Shown: positions 1 through 13,800 of the stretch, in pieces
Numbering within the stretch: the stretch's first letter is position 1
How the letters are laid out: each line of letters starts with the position of its first letter
DNA from: Gorsachius magnificus
Taxonomy: Eukaryota > Chordata > Aves > Pelecaniformes > Ardeidae
DNA length: 64,000 nucleotides
Assembly: GCA_034008185.1 (NCBI GenBank)
Contig: CM067081.1
Span: forward strand, 67,818,054-67,882,053
Reading direction: 5' to 3'
Notes under the pieces: model-generated
Seen by the model: the letters and a program-made list of their open reading frames with translations, nothing else
Database searches by the model: none
Told to the model about the DNA's origin: nothing
Position numbers and translations under genes: made by a program

Positions 1-754
1 GGTTTTGATCAGTCCTCTCGTAGGATACCAGGAACACAACACAACATGGTAACAAAGCTTTCCAATACAGCCCACTGATTTTATCCCAAAGGCATTACCA
101 GAACATGGAAAATGAAGACAGACAGACGGCTCTACCGCTCTCCACAGACATGGAGATGGAAAACAGTCACTTTAGTTATGGCCAACAGCCTTACACCACA
201 CACTGGACTTCAAAGCACTTTGATGAGGTAATTAGCACTTGTGAAGCTGCCTAAGGTCCTCGCACAAAGGTACCATGCAAGTCATGAATATTCTTCATAA
301 TAAACATTTGTTTCAAAACTGCAACAAGAATCCTATATTTAAACACACACACCCCCCCCAAAAAAAAAAGAAAAAGAGACAGGATTGAGGAACTAAGCAT
401 AACCAAGAGACTACAAAACACAAGAGTACGAAACAAGAATAAAACCACAGCTTTCCCCTCTACATACCCATTAATAACAAAAACTGAGCACTAAATTTCC
501 TTGGCAGACTGATAAAATCAAAACTCTCAGACAGGAAACTGGGTAATGCTCCTCATGGCTTTGCTAAAGCACCTTAGCACTATGTGGATGAGTGATTTAA
601 TTCTGAAGACAAAACTCTCAAAGAATGACTAAATGTAAGCCTACAATGCACGTGGCCTTATTTACCTTCGCTCTTCCAGTACCCAGAGATTATTAGCACA
701 TACCATGGAAACTAGATCATTCTCTCCTGGTAAAAACACAAGGAATAAAAGACT

Positions 755-772
755 AAAAAAAAAAAAAAAAAA
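755..772. repeat. Poly-A run
   Basis: An 18-base A run in RASA3 intron 1. No retrotransposed body can be recognised upstream. Confidence 0.85.
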
Positions 773-2450
773 TGCACAGACCAAAGGAACACAGGTTTGT
801 TTGCCAGTAGAGAAAGGAACTCTAAATTAGACAGTAACAGATATAACCTTTTATTGGATGTCTGCAGCTCAGCTTAAGTGCATTTTACTAGACACATGCC
901 TTTCTCAGTATCCAGCTCCCAAATAGCTTTATGCTATCAACAGAATCATCTTGCTTCTTTCAACCCTGTCTTCAGTAAAGACATACTTTTTCCCTTCTGC
1001 AGATTTGTTCAACAGCACTCTGATGCATAACATGTAAATACTGAAGAACTACAGCAAGGGAAGATTAAGCCAGCCTGCATCCTCATCTTTAAAGGAAAAG
1101 CATAAAGTGACACAGGACTCATGTCTTCCTGCCTGTGATCTCTTTCTGGCACGCTGTTCACACACTTTTGCTAACTGACTCATGATGTGCCCTTGGAAAT
1201 GCCACACATCCACACTTCTCACAAATGGCCTGTACATGGGTGATTGTACACGCGTACATTTTCTAAAGCTAACCACAGAACATACAAAGAAGCACTAAGG
1301 AGAGACATGAAAACAGTTTCAGACAGTAATGCCTCACTTCAGAGTTTTTCCAAGTAAGTTTGCTCTCTCAGCTCAGCTGATGCAACCTGATAGCATTCTT
1401 CCCACTTCCTTCATAGTTGTGAGACACTGTATGAAAAAAAGCTGTCTCCGCTGTAATTTGAAGGTGTGACTGGAACATCTGCTGGCATACCCAATGTGGC
1501 TTTAAACTAAGCTGAAGTGTTAGCGATGGTTTAACTGCAGCAGCTCTAGGCAAAAAGATACTGAGGATTATTGATGGCTTGCTCAGCCTGTATTGAAGTC
1601 TATTCTACCATGGTAAACATCCAGCTTCTACTCGTGTTAGTTTGAGTTCAGGCAAGTTACATATCAAATGTACTGGCCTCACACAGGCTAAGGTCTCTGA
1701 GTTTGTCTCCTCTCCCCCCGTCCCAAACATCCAAATTTCTCTTATCTGTCCTCACATTAAAGTCACGTGAAGCCAGCCTCTTTTCTGGATGACTGGGTTA
1801 AGTTCCCCAGAGAGAGTGAGCGTGTGTGTCAACAGGAAGAGTTTCAATAGCAGAACGATAAGGAAGTCTTCCTCTGGGGCTGGCACACTATTCTCACGGT
1901 TCTTCCAAGAGAAGGGGACAAAACTTTTCAAGCTCAAAATTATATAAAAAAAAAAAAATGCAGTTTCCCTTTTTCTGCATTCTTCCATTCCTACTTCAAC
2001 ATGAACGCACACACATGAAACCAATTCCAAGTTTTGTGATCTCGATTTCCAGTTTTCTGAAGTGCACGACATTTGCTAAGCACTTGAAGTTGATACTTAG
2101 TCGTGTCAGAGCACTCTGCAAGAACTCTATTTTGAAAACTCAGTTCTCCTCTTTGTTGAAAGACTTACAGTAGAAAAGTCCACAATACGGAAACCTAAAT
2201 ACAATGCAAAAGGAAGATATCATTTAGCATTGCTAGAAAATGACTGCCTGCACAGTCTGTACAGCAAATTAAAGCTCACTACCACCACCGTATTAGAAAG
2301 TGGGGCACAGAGGGAAGATAGAAGGAAAAGACATGTTACAGTAATTTCTTTCTTCAAACTGGAAAAAAGCCCCTGAAAAACCACTGAGACTAAAACAAGG
2401 GATTAATTGACCAACCCAATATATTAATCATGCTACCGGTAGGAGCTTCC

Positions 2451-2467
2451 CAAAAAAAAAAAAAAAA
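2451..2467. repeat. Poly-A run
   Basis: About 17 A in RASA3 intron 1, followed by A-rich sequence. No associated element recognised. Confidence 0.8.
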
Positions 2468-3788
2468 TATCAAAAAACCACACCCAAAAAATGCCACCCC
2501 AAAATACGGTTTCTTCCCAACGCTGGCAGCAGCCAATGGCTGTTTAGATTCCTCTAGCGCTGAGCAGTTGAGAAAGAAAAATTTGTCAAGCTTTCAAGCA
2601 TAGCTAAAGACTCAGCTCTCTAGCCAGACATTTTATGTCAACAAATACGCTCTGTTAGAGCTTCAGTTGCTCTTTAGATTCCTCCAAGAAAAAAGCGTTC
2701 CCTCTGTGGCACGGTTTTGCCATCTACAATGAAGCTGAACAATTTGCTCAGTATTTTTTTTGGTTCTGCTACTACTGAAGTGAAAAAAAGAAAGCTCAGA
2801 ATGCTTGATACAGTCATGCATCATTTCCATATTCTCAACAACCAGAGATGATGAGATCATTTAATTTGGGCAAGAATTTAATCATTTAACCTAAATGTAC
2901 AGAAGAGGCATCTTCATCAATTGCATTTTCAAGAGGCAGCTCTGCTTCCCCCCCCTTTGTATTTGTGAAGTACCTGTACGCTAGAGAATTTGGAGAGAGT
3001 TTGCAGACAAAAGGTCAATACACTCAGCTTTAAAACCTTCAGTTTTCCACTTCTGCTAAGAAGAAACAGAATGTTTCTTAAGATGTCTAAGACCTTGATA
3101 ATTTAAAATACACAAGCACTTTGGTTTGGAGCATAAGACTTCCAAATGGAAGCCACAGTGGCAGAATGATGAGTTCAAGTTTGCAATAGCTTTTCTCTCT
3201 ATCCCTGCACTTCTAATATACATGGTGCTAATTTAACTGTGTAATGCACTCAACTTAGCACTAAGTACTTAAACCTAACAAAGCTGTTTTTAACTACAGA
3301 AAAGTTATCATTAGGTATTTTGGACAAGTCTTAAAAAATAGACTATACGATTCTGAATACCTCACCGACTTGCTATCTTTTCCCCACAAATACTGGGTTA
3401 CGACAGTTTAAAAATGGACTACCACGGCAGCACAGATAGCTTAGCTTGAGCTAGGCAGAGGGAATGCAACAGGCTGGAAAAGAGGAAGGAAAAAAATCAA
3501 AACCAGATTCATCTTCCTTGTTCCTTCCAATGTTACGTATTCCTGCCCTGCTAAGACACTGGCAATAAAAGGGAAGCAAGAAAAGGGGCTCTCCTGCATA
3601 TATGGCAGAGAAGAACACTGCTTAGGTGCTTGGGAGTGTAACTGGTAAACACAAGAAAAACTTTGAAGATGTTTCTAGGAATAAAGAAATATATACATAC
3701 ATGTATACATTTCCTTAAGTTTTTGCCACCTTAATTTTTTTTGGTATTTTTAATTGAATTTAGATGCTTGGCATTGTGTTATCTTTGC

Positions 3789-3812
3789 TTTTTTTTTTTT
3801 TTTTTTTTTTTT
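3789..3812. repeat. Poly-T run (24 T)
   Basis: An uninterrupted T24 in RASA3 intron 1; on the transcribed strand it is poly-A. No retrogene body is seen to the right. Confidence 0.9.
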
Positions 3813-4781
3813 GACATATTTCCCCAGGTGCAATTTTCTGAAGAGTAAAGAATTCATGACAGCCAGGCATTCTTTCTACATTTTGGAACAAAATTTGCTG
3901 CTCCTATGCTTCTAAGCATTGGGTCACCAGTACACATCTGCTAATCTGACTGCATTAAGGAAGACTTTGTAATGTGTCAACAAATTTAGCTTGCTGTCTT
4001 CTAGCAGCAACATATTTGATTTTATCAAGATGACACAGGAGAATTGTTTCCCAAACTATTTCAGAAAATAAACAAGCAAACAAAAAACTACCTCCAAAAA
4101 ATAAACCAAATAAAAGCAGCTGAGCTTTCAGTGCTGCAGCATTTGACTTCAGGGAGCATGCTGAAAGACTTGAATATAAGTAAACATAATTACCCAAAAA
4201 AATCTGGAAAAGGGGCCAAACTATTAAAAAACCAAACACAACAAACAATTCACTTTACATTTGCGAAAGTGATATGTTTCTATGGAATATAGCACAAAAA
4301 CAAGCTTGTAGGCAAGCATGTCAAGAACAAAAACAGAGCAGCGATGTATGCCAAGAATGGAAAGCAGCTCTTGTTCTCCCTTAAGCTTTCTATACCAATA
4401 CAGATGTTGGAACCTGAAAAAAATTATCTCGAGCACTCCTTTCAAGTTTTCTTTCTTCTGAAAAAGCATTATTCCTTCAACATTCATAGATTAAGCTAAA
4501 ATAGAAGCAGGAAAATGTGTGTACACACACAGCTCCAATTCTCTATCACAATTTATGCTCAAAAAGCTCCTCATGCACAAAACCCAGCATCTATGTAAAA
4601 TATCAAGATGCCAGCAAGTTTATAATCAATACTTCAAGTAATTTTAATTAAAACAGAAAAAAATACCACTCAATGTCTATTAAAACACTCAAATACCTTG
4701 AAGCATATTAACTGTTGTGCCTATTCATGGGTTTAAACTGAACGGAAACAATTGCATTCATGTTCAATGTTGAGAAAGCAA

Positions 4782-4804
4782 TTTTTTTTTTTTTTTTTTT
4801 TTTT
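4782..4804. repeat. Poly-T run (23 T)
   Basis: A second long T run 1 kb from the first. Likely unstable in length. Confidence 0.9.
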
Positions 4805-7800
4805 CAAGGTGTGCTTTTTGGGGGTGAGGTGGGGATAAGGGGAACGGTATAACTGCAATACCCCAAGAGGAATATATTGAAAAACAATCCCTTTTAATAT
4901 TAAAATGGGCATAATTAGAAAACTTCTATTCATATCAAAAACAATTTTGTTTCTAAGCAGCCAGTGTGATAACCATGTGAAAGTAACATAACGTTTGAAA
5001 GCAGAATATACAGTTACATTTGTACATAATTCCTATATGTTAACGTACTGTGTGTACCTCTCAGAAGGTAAAAGTTTCAATTCATTTTTGCCTTTCCAAG
5101 TAGGAAAAACCAATAAAAACTGAAAAAAATGTGAAGTTCCAAGAACAGGCGTACCCCATGAATGACTATGGAGTTACATAAGTAGCTTTGTATTTTTGTG
5201 TACTTTTGTAGTAACCTAAAACCAATAAACACTTTTTAGGCAATACATGCCGAGTGTAAAAAGTGTTCTCCTCCCTCCACCTATGTATATAGGTCACACA
5301 ACCCAAAAATAAGAAAAACACATTAAATTAATAAATATCTAATAAAAAAAATTGATGTATTAAAAAATGAGATTTCTTTTAAAACAGATGTGGCTAGAAA
5401 CACTATTTACCCAACAATCTCTCTTTGCTTTAACCATAGGTATTTATGTGTGCATACACACACGAAGACACACTTTGCTCTCATGGAGAGACAGATTGCA
5501 TTAGATTTCTAAACCAGCTCAAAAATAGCCATCTGTGAACAGATTTTGATGATCTGGAAAATGAGATTTTTAGATGACCTGTTCTTAATCTAAGCCCTTG
5601 CCTGCCAGCCTCTTTCCACGTGAAATGATGATCACATTAGAAGACTCAGGGAAAGCACTTCCTCAACAAAACCATACCGACGACCTGGGCCTCAGCAACA
5701 GCCCCAGACCAACCTGATACCACAGCTAGGTCTGCTTCAGCAAATCACCAGCAAGGAAACAAAGCACACTACACTAACTACGACTTTTTAAGACAAGAGC
5801 ATCACGTGGAAACCCTCTTGGCTCAGGGGCAATAAGCAGCATCAACCCCAAATCCTTTGGCACTAAACCGAAGACCACCACCAAGCTGATATTTCTGTGC
5901 CAAAAACTATTTATACGTACTTAGACCTAGTACTTACAGTGGAGTTTTACTGCCTTCACAGGCTAGTGACAGAAACATTTGGCACCTGTTAAAATCCCTT
6001 CTGCACAATCCACACACAGTGCCGTAATACCACCCTACCACCCTTTCCCCTCACATGACTGAACTTACTCTATACCAGTTAGGAACTTTCATGTATAGAT
6101 CCTCCTCTACTCCAAAACCTGTTCAGAGACAGCAAATGACAGGCCTTTCTGTCAGCCGTAACAATAGCTAAGCCTAATTAGCTATAGCCCCCACTGTGGA
6201 CAGACTCAAACCTATCGCTCAGATTGGCTGGTAGCCAAATTCCCTCTTTCCTATATACATGTGAACAGACAACCCAGTTCTCCTTTTGCGGCCCTGAAGG
6301 TCCAATAAACCATCCAAATATCTTGCCTTTACTCTTCTGGGCATAACAGAAGTGGCTGAGGACATTTTCATTGGAGAGCAATGAGAAGCTGCAGGCTGAC
6401 AGCCTTACTTTTCTTCTAAGAGGCAACAAACACCAAAGAGGCTCAAAAGATCTTGTCATGATCTCAAGTACTTAAGTGCTCACAGCACAAGGGCTGTTAA
6501 TCAAATCCCAGGACTGAGAAGAAAGAGCAAGTTCCATGAGAGCTGCTTGCAAAATTAAGATTTTGGTTTGTACGAGAGGAGAAGCATAGTTCTCCTCAAC
6601 TCATTAATGTAACTGGTTGCATACTACTTGCCAATATCGTGGTCTAACAGCAGGAATCAGGTTTCTCTAAAGATTCCCTTAGGATCGTAACTTAATCCCA
6701 CAAACTAAAAAACGTACAGTCCAGCTGCTTTTTAACAAGACTGAAGCTATTTCGTGTAAAAGGGCACTTTGAAGAGATCATTTTAAAGTAGGATACTGCC
6801 AGGAAAGAGGTGTTCTCAAGTTGTTTTCATTCAAACTCAGTTTTCCTGTGGCATTCCAGGTTTAGTGTTCCAAGTTTCTTCGGTGTGACTTTCTTGTATT
6901 TCTGCAGAAAAACCGATGAATTAACCAAACTCTTTATCTGTGTTGATACAATGTTAAGACTCAGCTCCCCGTGTACTATTTTTTAATCCAGCTTATATTT
7001 TCAAGATGATACATTGCATCAAGACACATCTCATGCAATTCCCCAGCTGCGTTTGATAGAGGCTCAAGATTTTTCCTACCAGCTTCAGTAATGTAGGGAC
7101 TGGCTATAGGTTGTTCTGTGCCTCCGAATTGTGTCCTTCGCTTAGATTGCTGGCTTGTGCAGTTCTTTCTACGTTTTTTTTGTTGTTGTTTGAGGTGGGG
7201 CTTTTGGGGGGCTTTGTTTTGTTTGGGTTTTGGTTGCATTTGTTTGTTGCTGTTGTTTTTTAAAAAAAGAAAATCTGCTTCCTAAAGTTATAAAAGACCT
7301 TCTTTCTCTCAGCAAAGTTTAAGTCACTGAACATCTGTTGCGGGAGGCCATGAGGGAGAGGATTCAGGCTGCACGAGGGGCAGAGTAGCCGAGAGGAAGT
7401 AACTTTAAACAGGCTATTCCATCACGGAGCTGCGCTGGGCAAACAGCGAGCAATTTCAGCTATTTTTAGAAGACCAGTATGAGACAGGAAATACAAGCAA
7501 ATGATTTACAACATCAAACAAGATGCAACCAAAATCCAACAATTCAACCGCTCCCCTTTTGAGAGTTTTTGTACTTTAGGATAATTTAAGATAGTCGCTC
7601 TATAGCAAGGAGCCTAGTCATTGCTAAAGAACAAAAGTAATGTCCTCACAAACATCAGCATAAGGAAAAAGAAGTTTCTGTGAAAATAAGTATCTACCCT
7701 TATTTGCCTTCAATTACATTATTCAGGTACAAAACCAAAAGCCAGATGACCAAAAAAAGACAATTTTTGTCTATGTACATCCCCTTTTTTTTTTTTTAGT

Positions 7801-10800
7801 GTAGATCAAAAAGTTATAGCTGTGTGAAAAAACCCACAAACAATGAAAAAGGAATGATGCCCTCTCTCTTCCAGGACATTAGTCATTTCTATCACAAAAA
7901 GTGACACTAAAAACTTTTATAGTAACATGAAAAATACAAATCTGCCAAAGGTTATGTTTTGCTTAGACTAAAAACTAGTAACAAAAAGGAGTGATTGCTA
8001 AAAAGTTGAAGCTTTACCAGCAATGTTAAGAAACCATAACTCTTTCCTCTAATGATTCCGTTGTCCACAACTGCTCTTTGCTTTAGAATTACTTATTTAG
8101 AAATGTATTCAGTAACCAGAGTTTCACAGGATCAAGTTTAGATCAAGTTCAGTTTAGCCCTTTGGCCCCAGAGTGTTCAAAACCAAAATAAAACCTAGCT
8201 ATTGGGAAACAGGGTGACTCAGAGCACAGCAGTTCAAGGCAATCTTGAAAACCACTTAAGATTTAGGAATTAAGTGAGCAAAGTGTCCTCCTCCAGATTC
8301 AGAACACTCTTCCTATCATAAAATTAATCATCATAAGGGAGAGAAAAAGATTTCAAAATTTCCCCAACTTGCTTCACTTTAGCCTTTCTCCAAATACAGT
8401 GAAAATAGGTACTTCCCTACAAGATCAAATTCATTTTTCCATGTAAAGATCCAAACTCAGAAACATCCTCCTCCAAACCTGCAGCAGTTAGCAGTTTCCC
8501 TTAAACACAGTAAACAGGCAAGACTACAACTACTTCATACTTGATATGGTCTCAACATTTTATTAGTCCACATATTCCTCATGTGCTCCTTCATACACAA
8601 AGAGCATCATATGTACTAAGGAACAGTGTAACAGGAAAGCCTGTATTTTAAGAGAAGTCTGTATCATAACCAGTTCTCAAACTATGTGCTTATGGATAGT
8701 TGTTGAATAAAAATGTTAAAGAACCCTGTAACTTCCTAGCTGGAGTCTTAGGCAGATGAAAATGCTATGTTGCAAACGTGCCTCTGTACTAAACAGAATG
8801 CTCAGACTAGGACATTATCAAAATAATTCACTTTTTTTTTTTTTTTGCTTTAGTTACTGTATCTTCATTTACAAAGCACTTTTCCTAATAGAATGAAACA
8901 AAAATAAATCCCACTTGCTCATTCTTAAGGTTGGTACCTTAGATGACCTATAGGTGACTTTTCCATGCTGGTAGTCTTTAAAACCATTTAAAATTATTTC
9001 AAAGAAAGATTTATTTCACTGTTGAACAGCCTGTATTGCAGGCAGGAGAACACAAGATTTTATGTAGATGCTGCTGATTCCTTGTTGCTAGCTTGCAGCC
9101 CCATTAATCGAACAAAACCAATAGCATCTCTCCTTACAACACCTTAGGATGCTTAGAAGTATTTGAGCTTGACTTACAAAGCAATCACTTTCCAGTTTGC
9201 AGTGCTGTGTAATGAAACTCTCAAGACTGCTAACTGCAGCAAGGATACACTGCAACTAGTCTACAGAACTACTGATTTCTTTGCGGAGAGAAAGAAGACA
9301 ACATGCCTCGCCTCTAAAGCCCAGGCTGCCTTAACTACTGCCACCACACAGTTTGCCACAAGAATTTCTAGAAGCAGCTGGTTACAGAACATCCACACAT
9401 TGGCAGAACGGAACCATTGCCATCCAAGATCACAAGCATTCAATTTGCCATGTCAGTGGGCTTACTAAAGAATTATTTATTTTTTTATTTATTTATCTTT
9501 ATCAGCACAGGATTCCTGACTTGTTGCTATAATAAAATTTTCAATTAGAAAATATTCTTGAAGACAAACCAACCTAGGTATAGGGAGGAAAGGACAACGT
9601 CAGCTACCACTGTCTTCTGTGTTTGCTCTTTGTAGACTTCTGAATGCTCTGACATGCTGAGCTGTCAACTCCGCTTGGTTGCTCTGCAAGCCCACCACCA
9701 CAGTTCCACTGGATCTAATGAGGCACAGCAGAGATACACTACAAGTCCTTCTGCCTGAACTGCATGAAGATAAAGCGTATTGACATAAATTCAGGCAATA
9801 ACTTATCTCCAAGGTGCAAACACTTCTATGTAATTCTATCTGCTCAGTTTCTTAATTTTTTTCTTGTTTTCCCACTGAAATATTAAGTATACCTCAAGAA
9901 AAATGGGTGTATTTTGGTATGACTTTATGAAAGTACCTTTTCTTCATAAATCTGAAGCAGCTAAAAGCTCTCTCAAAACAAATTATGCCATCCCACCATT
10001 TAAGAACAATACATACAACATTCAGCTAATCTCATAGTATTTTCAGCGTCCTATTTGGCATTATTCTTATACAGACATTGTTTATTTATTTAAACAACCA
10101 GTGTTCTCCGTTCTTGTAAGGAATAATCCTTCCCCATCTCCGGTTAGTGCTTGTTCAACATCCTCTATCATTGAAGTGGTCCTTTAAGAGTCAATAGCAG
10201 CCAGACTGCTTGACTAGCAAGCTGAGCTAAATCGGCCAAGCTATAATTCCATCCTCCCAAGGCACTTTTGCTGAGTCATAAGGCAACCAAAGATTTCTTC
10301 ACAAGGAGAAAGAGGAGACGATTATGTTAGAGGAACACACTGATGGCCAGAAACAGTGCTTAGCAAGAGAAGTTTTAAGAACATTCCAAAATATTTTCAG
10401 ACTTCTTGACAGCAGAGTAACAAAGGAACATTTAGCTCCTATATGTGACGAGGAAAGTAAAGAAGTACTGAAGAAATGAAGAAACAATTTTGGATCGAAA
10501 GAGGCCACTTCATTCTGGAGTGAGGGGAAAGAGAAATCAAAAATGTTAAAATTGTTTCTTTCGGTTTCATACAAATTGAAAAGTATTACTAAGCTGCTTT
10601 GCTTATGAGTTACACTGTAATAGCAATGTTTCCCCTTTCCCAACAGTGTCTTTTCTTCACACTGCTAAAGTCCATGCAAGTCTAAAATATGTGTATATGA
10701 ATAGACTTAAGTCTTTGAAAGTTTCCAAGTTGCAAGTTGGCAGTGTACCAGATTATTTTTAAATATGAGATGTAAGGTTCTACCCACAAATCTAGGGCAG

Positions 10801-10844
10801 TATACAATACTGACTGACTGACCAGTGTCGAGCAAAACAAACTG

Positions 10845-10863
10845 TAAAAAAAAAAAAAAAAAA
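10845..10863. repeat. Poly-A run
   Basis: About 19 A in RASA3 intron 1, with nothing recognised beside it. Confidence 0.8.
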
Positions 10864-13800
10864 ACCAAACAGTGAGAGATCCCCCATCTGAGTTCCCAGT
10901 CTCTTGAGTGGTGGCAGCTGGGGGCAGAATCTTTCAAGCAAACGAAGTTCACACACACAAAGGAACACCTAAGCATTCACTTGTTCTTGCTTGACCTGAA
11001 GTCACAGGGTCAGGTCGCCACCTCACAGCATACAAGCCAATTCACTTCGGCTAAAGCTTTAACCCAACATACTCATCTCTGCACCAAAGTAACTGCCAAA
11101 ATGCAGGATCATATTGTCTTCCAGGGGAAGCCAATGCAGTAGGAGCAAACAAACTTCAAAGAAACACAGGTCTGTTTTATTTCAGTGGCTGTTCTTATAG
11201 AAATGGGAGTGAGATTCAAAAATAAATTTTGTTTGAAAGTAGTTACCCAAAGGCTGAGAATTTTTCAAAACTGCCAATGATTTTTGGAAGCTGGGCATTC
11301 ACTATGAGCTGTTTATCCACACCCACAAAGTTCATCCAAAGTTGAATTTTTAATATGTCTGTTTAGAAACTACATGCAACCGTCTCACACAGAATGAAAG
11401 GTAAACTAACAATCTGGACTAATACCTATAACGGTTGTGAGTGTCTGATATCTGTAAGAATCAGGCAAAAATTGGGAGGTGGAACAAGACCACCATAAAA
11501 AGCTTCACAAAAAAAAAACCCCACTGTTTGAACTTTCTGCAGATAATCTCATTTTCTACCCCACTGGTCTGCACCTTTGTCTACTTCATGAGTGTTTTCA
11601 TATCAAAACACTGTTAACAGCTTACAAAACAGAAAATAATGCTGTTCAAAAGAGCCAGAATCTAAGTTTAATGTGGAACATTAATTAATCTTTCTTTCTT
11701 CTCAGGCTTTTATCTATGAACTATGACAGCGTTGATACTTCATCGGCTTCCAATCCTTCACCCTGTCATAACCCTGACTCTCTCTCAAGGCACAAACCAG
11801 ACATTGTTCCTGGGGTTATTCATACGATTCAACATTCTGCAGAATCTAGGTGCCTGCATTAGCATCCACTGCTCACCCAGACTCCTGCGTAAGAGGATTC
11901 AGGGCATGAACGTAACTGGTTTTCTGAATACTTTGAAAGAGTTCCTCTCGCTGCCCATTGACTAATAGGGAGCCTAGCCAGCTAACATCAATATCCAAGT
12001 GTTTAGAACCACACAGTACGTATTTCCCCCTCTCTCTTCCTACTTCTGATCTAGCCACCTCACATTACCTGCATGGCTAGTCTTTCAGGCTGCTATTTCC
12101 CACAATGAACCATCATGCCTAAAATCTTCTAGTACCAAGATGAAGAATTTAAGAGCCTTCACAACAGGGACTGGAAACTCTGCCGCTGTCCTAGTGTTGT
12201 TTGAAACCTCCATCAGATCTTAGCTCCAGCAAACGTTTCCAGAAACAGATAACTCTGCAAGGAGAGTTTCTGCCCCAAATACTTCAAGTAGCATGGTAAG
12301 AGGCCATCCATATTAATACTTTTTGTTGTTACCACTGGTTTTTTAAATTTGTTTGTTTCACAAAGTTCAACTCCAATGTAGTTTCTGTTCTTAACAGCAT
12401 AATGAAGTTTAAGTTTAAACTAGATGTACTTCAGCACACTGAACTACTTTAAATTCACCTGCCTTGTAGCCAATTCCTTACTAGTACTAAGAGTTAATAT
12501 GTCAATTTTAGTGGGACTCCAACAATATATGAGTTACCATGACTATAAAACATTTTCCAATATTGTGATGGCTGCTGAACTCAAACAAGAAGCGGGGGGT
12601 GAGGGGGGAAAGCATGTGACCTGTAAGCCAAGGCACCAACTTGCGATGCAATTTACTTTTTAAAGATGATTTCAAACAGTGACTAATCTGGTCACCCTGA
12701 GAGGGGGAACATCACATGAATCTTGGCCTGAGGAACAAACCTAACCAAGAAATAATGACTCATTGTGCAGGCAATGTGATGAGAACCAAATGCTAGGTTA
12801 TCCAACTTCAGTAACTACAGGAAGAGAAAAAAACATTTACTTCTTCACTCCTCAGCACTGAGTATAGATAACACAGGCACAATAGTGCAGAAAAACAAGC
12901 AAGAAGAGGCAGAGCATAGTCATTTATTTATAAGCAGTAATCAAACCCAGAGTTCAGAAGTTAGTGTAGCTCCATGCACCTAAAACATGTCACTGGTATA
13001 GGCAGTTGAGATTTTGAAGAAAAAATGTAAGCCAAAAACACAATACTCCCCTGTAATTTCTATAAATGCTGATACGATTAAAATCTGTATTTACAGGGAA
13101 ATGCATAAACTTTGCATGAAATGTCTGCAAACCAGCTGTTTGGTTTTTATGCAAAGTATAAAGCAGGGTATTAGAAATGGAAAGTGACCTACTTTCCTTT
13201 TCTAAACTATGCAAAGTGTTAATATAATGAAACTCAATCAATGTTAGTTTTCTTTTATTCTTCTAGTTTCAGTTTACAAGTTAGTCATACCAGCTGCAGA
13301 CGAGGGGGTGAGCAAGACATACTGTCTGTAAAGCGTTCTGGAAATGTTAAGTATTTTGCACACTTACTATTAGTGACAAAGCAGAATTCATTTACCTATG
13401 CAGAGGCGAGGGAATTAAAAAACATGAACAAGAGGGACAATTGGCAACTGCTCTGAAATACATTCTCAAAGTTTTATTTTTATAAGCATGTTCAGTTCCA
13501 CAAATCTGTCTAACACAGCACAAACCTGCTCTGACTGCTTCAGTAGCAGAAGTTCAGCTCTAGTGAGAGCTGTACAAACACGTAAGACATTCTCTTTCTT
13601 GAAATGCTTAAGCCTACACAAACATTCCTACATGATAAGGGAAGATTAAGCTTTAAAAAGGGAAGGGCAGGTGAAGGATATTTGACAGGATGGAGGTATA
13701 AAGGCACAGCATTCCCAAAGATAATGCAGTACAAAATACACAGAGAAATGTGATGTTAATCTCAATTAAGAAGTCTTATATTGAAAACTTTCCCAAATCA